Positions 13,143 through 24,877 of a stretch of 64,000 bases of DNA are shown here, piece after piece; positions within the stretch are counted from its first letter, which is position 1; each line of letters starts with the position of its first letter. This DNA comes from Fratercula arctica. Its lineage: Eukaryota > Chordata > Aves > Charadriiformes > Alcidae. The notes beneath the pieces were generated by a model, which saw only the letters and a list, made by a program, of their open reading frames with translations, was not told the origin of the DNA and did not search any database. The translations under genes and the position numbers were made by a program. The DNA is taken from NCBI GenBank assembly GCA_947846985.1, contig CANTUZ010000001.1:7922004-7986003 (forward strand). The letters run 5' to 3'.

Positions 13143-16100
13143 TAAGTGAAAGTGGAAGCCATATATAGCTATTTTAGCTGTAACCATTTTCACAATGAGA
13201 GATCCATTTTATGTCCCAAAACATCAGGTTCAACTCAAACCATTAGCTACTCGAGTTGATGAAGAATTGACTAATTATTTGAGTTTCTAAGTCTTCCACG
13301 TTTGTGAAAAGCAAATGGTACTGATCATGTTTTGAGATGATAAAAGCAGCTGTACCAGGTGAAACCAAAGGTCTGTTCAAGCCATTGCACTAAATAATGT
13401 ACTGAATGCTTATGGAACAAGTTTTAAAGGGAAAGAAAAGTTACGTATTCCTTGGTGTATGCTGTTCACCGTAGAAATATGCTATTTCAGAATTTCCACT
13501 AAATGAACATGTTAATTTGGTCAAATAAGGAGTTTTCTGAAATACGCTTTGCAGGGATATTGCATTTTAGTTAATACTGAAGTATTTTTGCAATATTTAA
13601 GTTAGTGTAGAATTTTCTCCTTAAGCAAAGCAATAAAAGGTGCATGGATGGAGGGCCGAAGCAGCTCTCAATCTCCCTTTCCTCATCTCCACTCTGCAAA
13701 ATTAATTGGGTTTCGTTGCAAAGTCTTCTTTGGGTCTATTCAGAAATTCGTTTGCTCAGAAAAAAAAAATGAAACAAACAAACAAAAAAAAAAACAAACA
13801 AAAAAACCCCAAACAACCCGGTTTTTACGTTAGGCTGTTTACCCTTTTTTCCCTTTGAAAAATTTTATATCAGTTTTTTAAGAAACTGGTCATCAAAAAT
13901 GTACTTATGCTACATTGTGAAAGGATTTCATGTTTTTTTAAATGAAATATTTTGTTATAAACCACGAAAAGCTTTAGGATTTTTTAATGTTTCTTCTTTA
14001 TTTTCTTTTTTATCGGTATCAGTTGCTAAACTTTACTTGATTTTTCAAATATTTTTGGTCCTTCTGCTATTGTTTTTCAGATATCTTTGACCATGAGTAT
14101 TTGGAGTCCTAAAATGAATTGTTACTAGTAGACAAAAAGAAAAAGTTTAATACACAAGGAAGGCCACTTTATTCCTACCCTTGTCCCTAGTGCTATGTAG
14201 TTTTCAGTCTCTCTCCTCTCACCCCTTCCTCCTCTCCACATAGAATTACTTCCTACTTCCTTTTGGAAATCCATTTTTATGAGAAGGTGAGGAATTGGGG
14301 AATATAAAAGTTGTTATTTCCAGTATTTCAAACTTCTTACCAGATATTTCCATTTCATCATGACTGTCTATCAGCTCTGACATTTCAGATTTGCTTTAGA
14401 GCTTCTTTGGCAAAGGGTGACATCTGGTTCCAGGGAAATCTGTGTAGTGTCAGTCATTGTGTGAATTTTCTGAGCAGACAGCCCACACATACGCTATACC
14501 CTCCTCCCAAAAAGACGTCGTCACTAAAATCCTGACCTTACTGAAATCTTCAATATTTCTGTGGGCTCTGGATTTTACCACGGGTAAAACAAACATATCT
14601 GTCCGCTGATGGAGGGAAGTCCTGTCATTTCTGCAGTATGACAATGCCACCCGTAAGCGCCGGGAAAATAAACCTGGACAGGTAAAGAGAGATCACAGTT
14701 GAACAACATCCTTTTGGCAATGGAGGCTGGAATAGCACCCTTTGGGAGAGAAAAGAAATCATCCATCACTATCCTGTGGTTGTTAGGGTAGTTTTCTTGG
14801 ATTTAGTCAAAAAAAAGATTAAAGAAATCTTTGTAGGTTGATTCTTAGTGGTTTGTCACCAAAAGTCCTTGCAGCACTTTTTCTCATGCCAATTCTGCAT
14901 TCAGTACCTTTCAAATTTTTCCTCTTTTCACGAATGTATTTCGGCTGTGATTTCAAGGGGGTCTGAGAGTTAGGTGCTTGCTGCATTGGAGTGTAAATTT
15001 AGGGAGATCTCCTGAGTTCCACCGAGGAAAATCAGCTGTGAACAATTTAGTCCTAAGTAACATAAAGGGAACATTTTAATTTTCACACATGTATTTTCAC
15101 TTCTGAATAGTGGAACACCATCCAGTGAGGCCGTTGCACGATTATCCTAAAGTGAAACAGCTGTCTCGGCTCTAATCTTGCCCTCCTATCCTTCCAATGA
15201 GGTTTTTTGATTAACTTTTTATTCTTAGGATAGCAATTTGTACCAAGGATCTAATTAAGAACTTTATGTAACACAGCCAAAGTCCTCCTTATGCGAGTCT
15301 GTCTCACCTCAGTCCTACTAATCTTGCAGCTTTGGGCATGAAGCATTCTGAAATGTCTGATATTTCAAGCTATCTCTTCTGGCTGAAAACAATTTCAGCT
15401 ATTGAAAATCGGGAACAAGATTCATTTGATTCTTTTGTCCCGGTAAGGAAAACTGTAACATATCTCTAAAATAAGGCATGTTTTTACAATTTTAGTTCTG
15501 AGGATTTGGCTTCTTTTTTGGGGGGGAGGAGGTGGGAAATGACTTAAGCTGAACTTCTCTGTTGAGCTGAATGAACGCAGACCTCTGACCATAGGTCTTC
15601 TGTGTGTCTTTACTGATGAACGCGTGAGTGGGAAAAAACAGCCTTTAATAAAAGCTGGTGATTTCTTGGGGAGAAAATGATTCTTGTTTCCAGAAAATTA
15701 TATAATTGATATAGCTTTTAAATGAAGGACTATTTATCAACTCTATTTAATAAATATAAATTGAATATATGGGTATTACTGCTTATCACCGAATGATCTA
15801 CAGTAACATGATACTGTATACTGTGTATAAAATAAAACAATTGACTGATCTCTTCTATGTTTACATCAATGTGTTACTAATTTTAATCATATTTTGCTTT
15901 CAAATATTTTGAAAAACATTTTACTTACATTAGCATCATATGCACTGGAAATATTCATTTTCCCATATGGAGTAGCAGATGCAGGATGACGCTTTTGTTG
16001 CCCAGGTTAGGTAAGCCAGACAGAGCGTGCTGGAGAGGAGAGAAAAGAGTATTTTGCTTTCTTCCACGTATCTTCATTTCGTGTGAAATAGAAAATTGAG

Positions 16101-19086
16101 GGGGTATCTTTAAATGAAAATACACTAATTTGGTGCAGAAGAGACATGTATCTGAACTGTTAAGTATGTTATCAACAATCTGAAGAATTATTTAGGTGCA
16201 AACTATATCAGCACAGTGTTGAGCTAATAAGTGAGCAAAACTCAGTGCTTCCAATACCAGGTGGGCTGATAGCAAAAGATATTTGGACCCCTGTTTGTGC
16301 ATGAGGAGAGAGCTTATACTCTAATCGAAGAAGACATTTCAAAATGTGTCACAAAGCATATAGTAGCCTGTGAAGGATGGGCTGACTTCAACTTTGGAGT
16401 CTCTTGATTTCTCCTTGTTACGGCTGCCCTAAAAAACCTGGTGCCTCCCGCAGATTCTGTGTTCTTCTTGCTGTAATATTTTCTATGTCATTTTTCTCCC
16501 GTTCCTCTGAAGCACGCGATGTTCCCATTTCTTGTCCTCCCAACCAAACGTTTATTTAGTATCAGGGTCAGGTCTGCAGTGGGGTTTTTATATGTTAGTG
16601 CTCAGAATTGGTGCACCTGCCTGTGAAGTTGGTTAGCTTTTGGAAAGGACCATCAGATTAGGTGTTAATTTTCCCCAGACGTCCTATGGCGAAAGTCAGG
16701 ATTTACAACAGGCTGAGAATGGTAAAGATGATATTTCTGCCAGGCATCATGGTTTACTGGATGAGGGGGATATGTTGACAATTTTCCATTTCATTTGGAG
16801 GGTGGAATTGGTGCCTAAAAAGGCAGGGTAGGAGGAGACTGGCTCTGTCCAAAGGGTTCTTTGGTAAAGGCTGCCTCGTGTCTGAATGTCAGTTGCATGA
16901 GATGAGATAGATGCTGAGTTGTTTTTGAGGTTGAAGCACTGTTGCACAGGCACAAAGGAAATCTAAGTTCTTACAGCTGAATATTTTGAGGACTGCATTC
17001 TTGGATTCTGATGCCTGTATTCTACCTACAGCCTGCCTTAAGCAGCCAGCTCCTTTTGTGTTTCTGGATGCTATGCTTAGTCCTTTTCCAGGTGTTCTTT
17101 CTTATCACCTGATGTATAGCACATAGCTTCCACTACTCATTCTTTTGCCAGGAAATGTTTTCTCTTTCCTTCCTAACAGTAATCAAAGCTTGTTTCTGAA
17201 CATCCTCTCCTGGAGCTTTTGCATTATAAACAGAGAAACAAAACACCATTATATCGGAGACAGACGTCCAGGAGCTGCTTATTATTATTGTTTATTTTAA
17301 TTATTGTAGGAAGAGGCTGCGTTGGCGTTATGAACCATTTAATGTTTCAGTGTTTTGGGGGATCATGTAAACGCATGAAAGGTTGTTGTGACGTTTGAAG
17401 TTCCTCTAATTGATTTGCAACCCATCCTATCAATCTTTGTAGATCAGTTCCGACAGTTTTTATGTTTTGTGTCTCTGTGATTGTTACATTCATTGTTCGA
17501 TACAGTGAGAGGTCAATGTTGTCTCTGTGTACAAGGAAGGTTGTTTCACTTTGTGGGATAAGTGGCTTTTAGTTATACATATTCACACAGTAAATCCAGA
17601 GAGTGCAGAATGCTCCTAGTGGTGTCCAGGTCACTGTTATTGATGTATATATATAGTAGCATCCTAGATTTTTGTGTCTTACACAGCAGAAAATATGTCT
17701 TGAAATCAGTAATTAAAAGATATCCTATAATATAAGAATATTTCAAAGTTGTGCCTTGTGTTACTTTTTGTGACTGCCTCATCAGTAAAAAATGCCTTAC
17801 TTGCTGCTAGACGTCACTGTTAAAATTGCCCCCATCTATTTTAATTCAGTTTAAGATAATAACTTTTTACTCAGTGTTTCTGCATCCAATTCTAGCCAAA
17901 ACAACACTGTTTAGAAATGAAATGACAGAATGTTAAAATGTAACGACAAGGAAAGACCTCTCAGGTCATGTTGCCCATCTGCCAGAATGCGAGCACTGCC
18001 TGCAGTACGTGCTTTAGTGCTTAGGCTAAGTTTATACAGAGAGACTTAGGCAATAGGTCTGCTATCACTCCTCTAGGGAGATTATACTCTAGTTTCATGA
18101 AATTACCACACTATTGTATCAGCGTATAAAATCTGCTTGCCTGCCCTTGGCATGAAATCGAAAAATATTCCCATGTTAAAAATAGCAAAATATTTGTTGA
18201 AAAACAGGCAAGTATAATTTTCCTGATTTGAAGTGTTCCTCAGCATCATTCATAACAGCAAAGAATTTATTTTTTTTTTACATTTCTTCTTTTTTTTTTC
18301 AGTCTAACTTCTTAAGTCTGTCTTTTTAGAATTGACCCGCCTGTTTGCACCCTTGATCTAACTTTGTCAGGTTCACAACGATGCTCTTCTCTTGATTATT
18401 TCTTGCCAGGAATTGCCTTCATTTTTTTTTGCTAGGCTTATAATTTTGTTTAAATGAGGTGTATTTTTAAGGTCCTGTACGAGTTCTTTGAAAGACTGTC
18501 AGTCTTGCTGTACCCTCCAGTCATGTTGTTTGTGTTTCTGACTTCTAGTGGCCCCAGGCGTTTTCTTTACTTAAGTGATGACATATAGTAGAGCTGCTTT
18601 TGTGGCACTGGTACTACTCATCTCGACTTCAGTCCCTTCACATGGTTTCATTATTCTACAAACCTGTCATGTTGTGTTGATTTTGTGTTTTGAAATTTTT
18701 TTTGGTAAATGCTATTTCTAAGAATTAAGAGCTTGACAGCAATAGCATCTTAATAGACTGTATGTTAGCAGAAGACGGTGTAGCTTTCCCTCTCTGTGGA
18801 AAGCTCCTCTATGAACAATAATCAGCTGGTACTTTATGTGTTTCTATTTTTACATAATAACTTACCTTCCCTTGTGGCTGCAGTACTGCTTCCACTTTCT
18901 CTTTGTTGCCTCTGCTACGAAGTCAACATTTTCTTTTATAACTGAAGACCTTGCTCTTTTACTTTCTTCCGCTGTTGCAGTTTCACCTCCAATACATGGC
19001 TCGTAGATTTAACAGAAAATGGGATGAATATATAAAAGATACTGAACAAGTATCTGTTCTACAGTGAAATTTCAGAGGAAGAGGTG
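13143..19086. other. Intronic stretch without a recognised gene
   Basis: AT-rich intron containing an A/CAAA run (13761-13808). Around 17925-18130 there is a possible very old CR1 relic, noted under findings. No exon-like frame with splice borders was recognised. Confidence 0.55.
13761..13808. repeat. (CAAA)n / poly-A tract
   Basis: A-rich run interrupted by AAAC units over about 48 bases; simple low-complexity sequence. Confidence 0.85.
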
Positions 19087-19666
19087 TGTTGCAGGCAAAC
19101 CAGACTCGACTTGGGGAATTTAACTTTACTGCCAATTAACATAAACATTTCATTATTGAATCGAGTATTGAGAGACAAAGAAGAAAAAGAGTTCAACTAA
19201 CACTTAGGGAAACACACCTCTTTCCCAAGCTCAGCTTCACTCCGGACACCTCTCCTGCCCCTGGTTACCATTGCTGCCCACACGCAGTCCCTCAGGCGGC
19301 GCAGGGGGGCAGAGTTGAGGTCGGGGTGTGGTGGTTTCTCTCTGCCACTCCTTGTTCCTCACTCTTTCCTTTCACTGCTCCTTCCTTCTTCCTTATCTCT
19401 TCTGCTCCAGCACGGGCCCTCCACGGGCTGCAGTCCCCTCAGGGCCTTACCCGCTCCACCATGGACTACCGGAGCTGCAACTCGCTTCTGATTGGTGGTT
19501 CAGAGGCGCCACCAGCTTTGCTGATTGGCTCAGCTGTGCCCTGAGGTGGGTCTGTCATGGAACCGGCTGGAACCGGCTGTGTCTGTCACGGGGCAGCCCC
19601 GGCCTCTCCTCACAGAGGCAGCTGCAGCCCCTCGCTACCAAAACCTGGCTGTTTGTGCCCAGTACA
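19087..19666 (-). mobile_element. Solo LTR of an avian endogenous retrovirus (copy 2, shortened)
   Basis: The minus strand begins TGTACTGGGCACAAAC and continues CCAGGTTTTGGTAGCG, homologous to copy 1 at 12323-13142. Two CCAAT boxes are visible on the minus strand (AGCCAATCAGC near 19521-19531 and ACCAATCAG near 19489-19497). It is 580 bp against 820 bp for copy 1, with roughly 130 bp missing near the U5 end and the TATA region reduced. A perfect 5-bp repeat AGGTG lies at 19082-19086 and 19667-19671, a plausible target-site duplication. A CR1 on the same strand starts 18 bp beyond the right end. No coding remnant of a provirus is present. Confidence 0.78.
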
Positions 19667-19684
19667 AGGTGGAAGGCAGGTATA

Positions 19685-20498
19685 ATCATACAATCATAGA
19701 ATGGTTCGGATTGGAAGAGACCTTAAAGATCACCTAGTTCCAACCCCCTGCCCTGGGCAGGGACACCTTCCACCAGCCCAGGTTGCTCCAAGCCCCGTCC
19801 AACCTGGCCTTGAACCCCTCCAGGGATGGGGCACCCACAGCTTCTCTGGGCAACGTGGGCCAGGGGCTCACCCCCCTCACAGGAAAGAATTTCTTCCTAA
19901 TATCTAATCTAAATCTCCCCTCTTTCAGTTTAAAACCATTACCCCTAATCCTTTCGCTACACTCCCTGATAAAGAGTCCCTCCCCAGCTTTCCTGTAGGC
20001 CCCCTTTAGGTACTAGAAGGCCACAGTAAGGTCTCCCCGGAGCCTTCTCTTCTCCAGGCTGAACACCCCCAGCTCTCTCAGCCTGTCTTCATAGCAGAGA
20101 GGCTCCAGCCCTCTGATCATCTTTGTGGTCCTACTCTGGCCCCGCTCCAACAGGTCCATGTCTTTCCTGTGCTGAGGGCCCCAGAGGTGGACGCAGGACT
20201 CCAGGTGGGGTCTCACGAGAGCGGAGTAGAGGGGCAGAATCACCTCCTTTGACCTGCTGGCCACGCTGCTTTTGATGCAGCCCAGGTTGCGGTTGGCTTT
20301 CTGGGCTGTTAGAGCACATTGCCGGCTCGTGTTGAGCTTCTCATCAACTGACACTCCAAGTCCTTCTCCTCAGGGCTACTTTCAGTACATTCTCTGCCGA
20401 CCCTGTATTGGTGCTTGGGATTTTTGTGACCCAGGTACCTGACCTTGCACTTGGCCTGGTTGAACTTCATGAGGTTTGCACAGGACCACCTCTCAAGC
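19685..20498 (-). mobile_element. CR1 non-LTR retrotransposon, 3' fragment with broken ORF2
   Basis: The minus-strand 3' tail is at 19685-19740 (ATCATAGAATGGTT on the plus strand, then the GATCTTTAAGGTC-type end). The minus strand encodes the CR1 ORF2 C-terminal region, including [17 protein letters not shown] and [12 protein letters not shown]. The frame at 20013-20354 is closed by a stop, so ORF2 is broken in more than one place. The copy is 5'-truncated at about 20498 after the LTRANQA-type 'EVQPG' region (plus strand CCTGGTTGAACTTCATGAGG). It sits 18 bp from the LTR at 19087-19666. Confidence 0.95.
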
Positions 20499-20670
20499 AG
20501 AATAATACAAACTTCATGTTTCAGTAGGGTGTATTGCTTAAAAGGGGCGCTTCAGTGTAGGAGATTAAGGTATAACAAGACACAAAGAGTGGAAATAAGA
20601 CTTTTTTTTTTTTTTCCTTCTATTGACATTTTTAAATTATGAGGGAAATTGGTACTAAGAAGTAAAAGAA

Positions 20671-20720
20671 AATGGCACTTTTTGGTGCCAAATGGCACCA
20701 AATGGCACCCTATGGCACGG
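20671..20720. repeat. Five 10-bp units with TGGCAC / GTGCCA cores
   Basis: Five consecutive 10-bp units: AATGGCACTT, TTTGGTGCCA (inverted), AATGGCACCA, AATGGCACCC, TATGGCACGG. The first two form a hairpin with TGGCAC and GTGCCA arms. TGGCA is also the half-site of nuclear factor I; binding is not shown by sequence alone. Confidence 0.8.
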
Positions 20721-21911
20721 ATGGTATTTCCACCATCTATCAATCTAAGCAAAATTGCATCATCCTAAAGGAAACATTCTTTTTTTTCAGTCACATCAGA
20801 TGGTATGACATGGATTCATGAGGAGAGTCCTTGCTAAGCTCAGCAGCCTGTGATGTTCCTGGTGGGTGCTACAATCTGTAAAATTATGGAAAAGTAGCAG
20901 TTTTAGCATGCACTGTCCTGCAAGTCACCCACAGAGCACCCAGTCTCTCAGGTAGAAGGATTTCAGTGAGAAACCTGAGATTAAAAACGGTTGGCAAGCC
21001 CTATAGTAACATACTAAATACCTGTAATTTATGTAACAGTGCACCTCCGTTGAGAAATGCATTTTATGCCACATGAGGCAAAACCTTGTATAACGCCTGA
21101 CTTGCCCTGAACCCTGCGTAGCTTCACATTATACACCGATGTTGCTTATCTTATGAAGTAACGTACTGTGAGCGCAGTTGGCCTGCAATGATTTAAGGTT
21201 TGAAACAACCTGTCGGCAAGCGATATATTTGGAATTCTTTTGTTAATTTTATTAATCACGTAGTGATTCTGGGACATGAAGGGACACTCCGGGACATCAA
21301 TTAAAACTTTTCCAGAGGACATTAGAAGTTTACTTCTACTGACATAAAAATCAAAACCCTCTTTGCTACAGCACAGCCCAGTTTGAGTTTGTTGCAGGTA
21401 TTCAAAATCAAGTTTAAATCTTTAAGTTCTTCCTAAATACTGTTAAATATGCACTCATTAAGTCAAAGCATTTGGCAAAATAGCTTTGATCCTATACATT
21501 CTTAGCCAGAATCAGCGAGTTAAGTTGCTGCATTTTATGGACTACAGGAACCCGTGGTTCTTCTCCTGGTGACTTCAGTGTTGAACCAGGATCAACGGTG
21601 ATTTTGCTACTTCTGTTATACCCGAGAACCTTCCTAAAACTCTAAATACGCTTTCTTCTGTATTTCTTACTCTTTCCTCTCTATGGAGAGTTTTAGCTGT
21701 AGCACCAGTAAATCTTGATCACCTCTGCTCTTGCCAAGCAGAGGTAAGTGCTCTTTGGCACTGATTCCATTATTTCTGGGCTCGATGTAATTGATTAGCT
21801 CCTGAAAGTAGGTGTTTGGTTCTTTGGAATTTATCTTCTGATAAACCTTCTGAGTAAGTAGTGAATTCTGTTAAAATAATTTCTCTAATTCACGTTTAGT
21901 TTTACATTCAC

Positions 21912-21956
21912 TTTTTTTTTTCTTTTTTTTTTGGTTGTTGTTGTTGTTGTTGTTGT
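21912..21956. repeat. Poly-T followed by (GTT)n microsatellite
   Basis: A T tract with one C leads into about seven GTT units. Simple repeat, likely length-variable. Confidence 0.9.
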
Positions 21957-23486
21957 CTTCATCTGCGTTGTAATTTTTAGTCCATTTGTTTCTGTGCTTT
22001 TGAGGCTGGTCATAGAAGTCTCCATGCAGGAAAAAATGTGACACTCAACCTGAAGGTACTTCAAGCTGTAAAAATGTAACAGAATAAGATACTGGGTAAA
22101 TGCTTTGTGAGCTTGGTGTGCCATGAGTTTAAAAGTAAAATTCATGCCCTGGGTGATGCAGCTTCCACTTGTGAAAAAAAAAAAAAGGAGGGACAGGATG
22201 GCCGTGGTTTTGCTTTGGTTTTGTTTTCTTATCTCTGGAAGGAGTTTTTTCTTTTTGCACATCAAGGCTGAACCATGCACTTGTAGCACGCAGCGAGGTC
22301 AAACAGGGCACCTAAAAAATGCCTTTGTCCTAGTCTGTGTTTGAGTTTATGTGTGTACATGTTATGTGCATGTTTGTACGTGTATAGGGTTTTGTATATA
22401 TACATACGTACACACTTGTCTTGTTTCTGTAGAATTTAAAACCCAGTTGCAGTGAAAAAGTATTTTTATATAAATGTATGAAGTAGCCTATTCTCCTAAG
22501 TAACAAAATAAATTAATATATTTTCAGGTTAAAAACACTTGACAGCTATTTGAGATTACTTTTTGTTTGCAGCTCTTCTTGAGGTTGACACTGTTTTATG
22601 AAAAATCTTCACCAATCCATAGCTATTAAAGCCCATGCTTAGGCAAACTGTAGAAATCTTAAATCATTAATGTTTAAGAAAAAATGAGAATGCTCAAGTC
22701 AATGAGAGCGTTTGCCATTTTTAATTTCTGGATATTTAGCTAACGTGCTTTAAAAATAAGATACAAAACAATCTGAAAGCAGAATATTAATTTATTTAAT
22801 TAGTTCTAAATTATTTTTGCTTATTATTGTTTTCATGAACCTGCTGACTAAATGCATGCAGACTTTAAAAATCCTACCAGAAGAAAACCAAAACTAATAT
22901 TGAGTAGAAATATATTAGCTTAAATTTTGACTCTATTGAAGCAGATCAATATTTTAACTTAAGTTATGCAGGGACTTTCACCCAACATTTTTAGATCTGA
23001 TAGATGTAGCAGAATGTTTAAAATGAAAGATGTAACCTGTTTCAGTAATTTCATAGTATAAAGTAAGTTACCTTAGCTCTTAGGTTTTCAGTAGCATCGC
23101 TCCATAACACTTTATTTTTGCAGTATATCTTTCCATTATTATTGATTTTAGTGGCAAGATTTTTCAAATATTTCATCTTTTTATAAAATTGTTACGAATG
23201 GTATAAAATCTGAAAAAAATGTATACATATCAGATGTCAGAGTTTTGAAGATAATACACTTAAAATAAGACCATATGGAATGTATTTCTATTTTTGTTCT
23301 CGATTCTAAAGTTTCCATACCCAGACTTAAGAACATACTAGAAATTGGCATTGCCTGGATTAGTTAAAGCTGTTATTTTCTTAAGAGATATGCTTTGACA
23401 CAGGCTTTGGGGAAAGTTCTGAAGCCCAGTGGAGATCAGATCAGAGCTCAGATCAGAGACCTATCAAATAAGACTTTTACCTGAAG

Positions 23487-24877
23487 TCATGGCTAGCTGG
23501 GGAGGTCCCAATGGACTGGAGGGTAGCAAGTGTAGCACCCACCTACAAGAAAGGCAGAAAGGAGGATCCGGGAAACTATCGACCTGTCACTCTGACCTCG
23601 GTAGCAGGGAAGGTCATGGAGCAGATCATCTTGAGTGCCATTACAAGTCATATAATGGACAACCAGGGGATCAGGCCTAGTCAGCATGGGTTTACAAAAG
23701 GTAGATCCTGCCTGACGAACCTGATCTCCTTCTGATGACCCAATTATTGGATGAGGGAAAGGCTGTGGACATTGTCTACCTAGACTTTCAAAAAGCATTT
23801 GACACTGTCCCCCATAGAATTCTCATGGAAAAACTGGCGGCTCATGGCCTGGAGGAGCATACGATCTGCTGGATCCAGCACTGGCTGGATGGACGGTCCC
23901 AAAGAGTGGTGGTCAATGGAGTTAAATCCAGCTGGCGGCCGGTCACAAGTGGTGTCCCTCAGGGCTCAGTGTTGGGGCCATTTCTGTTTAACATCTTGAT
24001 TGATGACCTTGATAAGGACACAGAGTGTATCATCAGCAAGTTCACAGATGGGACCAAGTTAAGCGGGAGTGTTGATCTGCATGAGGACAGGGAGGCCCTA
24101 CAGAGAGACTTGGATAGATTGGATCAATGGGCCAATGCTAATGGAATGAGCTTCAACAAGGCCAAGTGCCGGGTCCTGCACTTGGGCCACAACAACCCCA
24201 CGCATCGCTACAGGCTGGGGGAAGTGTGGCTGGGAGCTGCCTGGCAGAAAAGGACCTGGGGGTTCTCATTGACAAGCGGCTGAACATGAGCCAGCAGCGT
24301 GCCCAGGTGGCCAAGAAAGCCAATGGCATCCTGGCTTGTATTAGAAATAGTGTGACCAGCAGAAGGAGGGAGGTGATTGTCCCCCCGGACTCAGCACTGG
24401 TGAGGCCACACCTTGAGTACTGTGTCTGGAGGAGGGCAACAAAGCTGGTGAAGGGCCTGGAGAATAAATCTTATGAGGAGCAATTGAAGGAGCTGGGACT
24501 GTTTAGCTTGAGGAAGAGGAGGCTGAGGGGAGACCTCATCCCTCTCTACAACTACTTGAAAGGACATTGTAGAGAGGTTGGTGCTGGTCTCTTCTCACAG
24601 GTAATTAGTGATAGAACAAGAGGGAATGGGTTCAAGCTGCAGCAGGGGAGGTTTAGGCTGGACATTAGGAAAAAATTCTTCCCAGAAAGAGTGGTCAGAC
24701 ACTGGCATAGGCTGCCCAGGGAGGTGGTGGAGTCACCACCCCTGAATGTGTTTGAGAGTCGTTGAGATGTGGTGTTGGGGGATATGGTGTAGGGGAGAAC
24801 TTTGTAGAGTGGGGTTGATGGTTGGACTCGATGATCCCAAGGGTCTTTTCCAACCTGAGTGATTCTATGATTCTATA
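23487..24877 (+). mobile_element. CR1 non-LTR retrotransposon, 1.4 kb, defective reverse transcriptase
   Basis: This is a 5'-truncated CR1 carrying the second half of ORF2. Frames at 23511-23735, 23735-24283 and 24166-24765 together cover the reverse-transcriptase region: KKGRKEDPGNYRPV, motif [13 protein letters not shown], motif [14 protein letters not shown], then the C-terminal [13 protein letters not shown] and [20 protein letters not shown]. The catalytic FADD box is mutated to FTDG (codons at 24041-24052), which removes an essential aspartate. Frame breaks near 23735 and 24220 and a deletion near 24427 further disable it. The tail ends GATTCTATGATTCTAT. Its 3' 350 bp is about 97% identical to the copy at 49104-49473. 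Confidence 0.96.

Larger units (their letters stand above)
20499..23486. other. Intronic stretch without a recognised gene or transposon
   Basis: AT-rich intron. It includes the TGGCAC array (20671-20720), a small GGGACA triplicate (21271-21300) and a T tract with GTT repeats (21912-21956). The 134-codon minus frame at 21885-22289 runs through that simple repeat and is not credible as a gene. Confidence 0.6.

Noticed and set aside
21885..22289. 134-codon minus-strand open frame
   Set aside because: Runs through a T/GTT simple repeat, giving poly-Thr and poly-Lys; not a credible protein.
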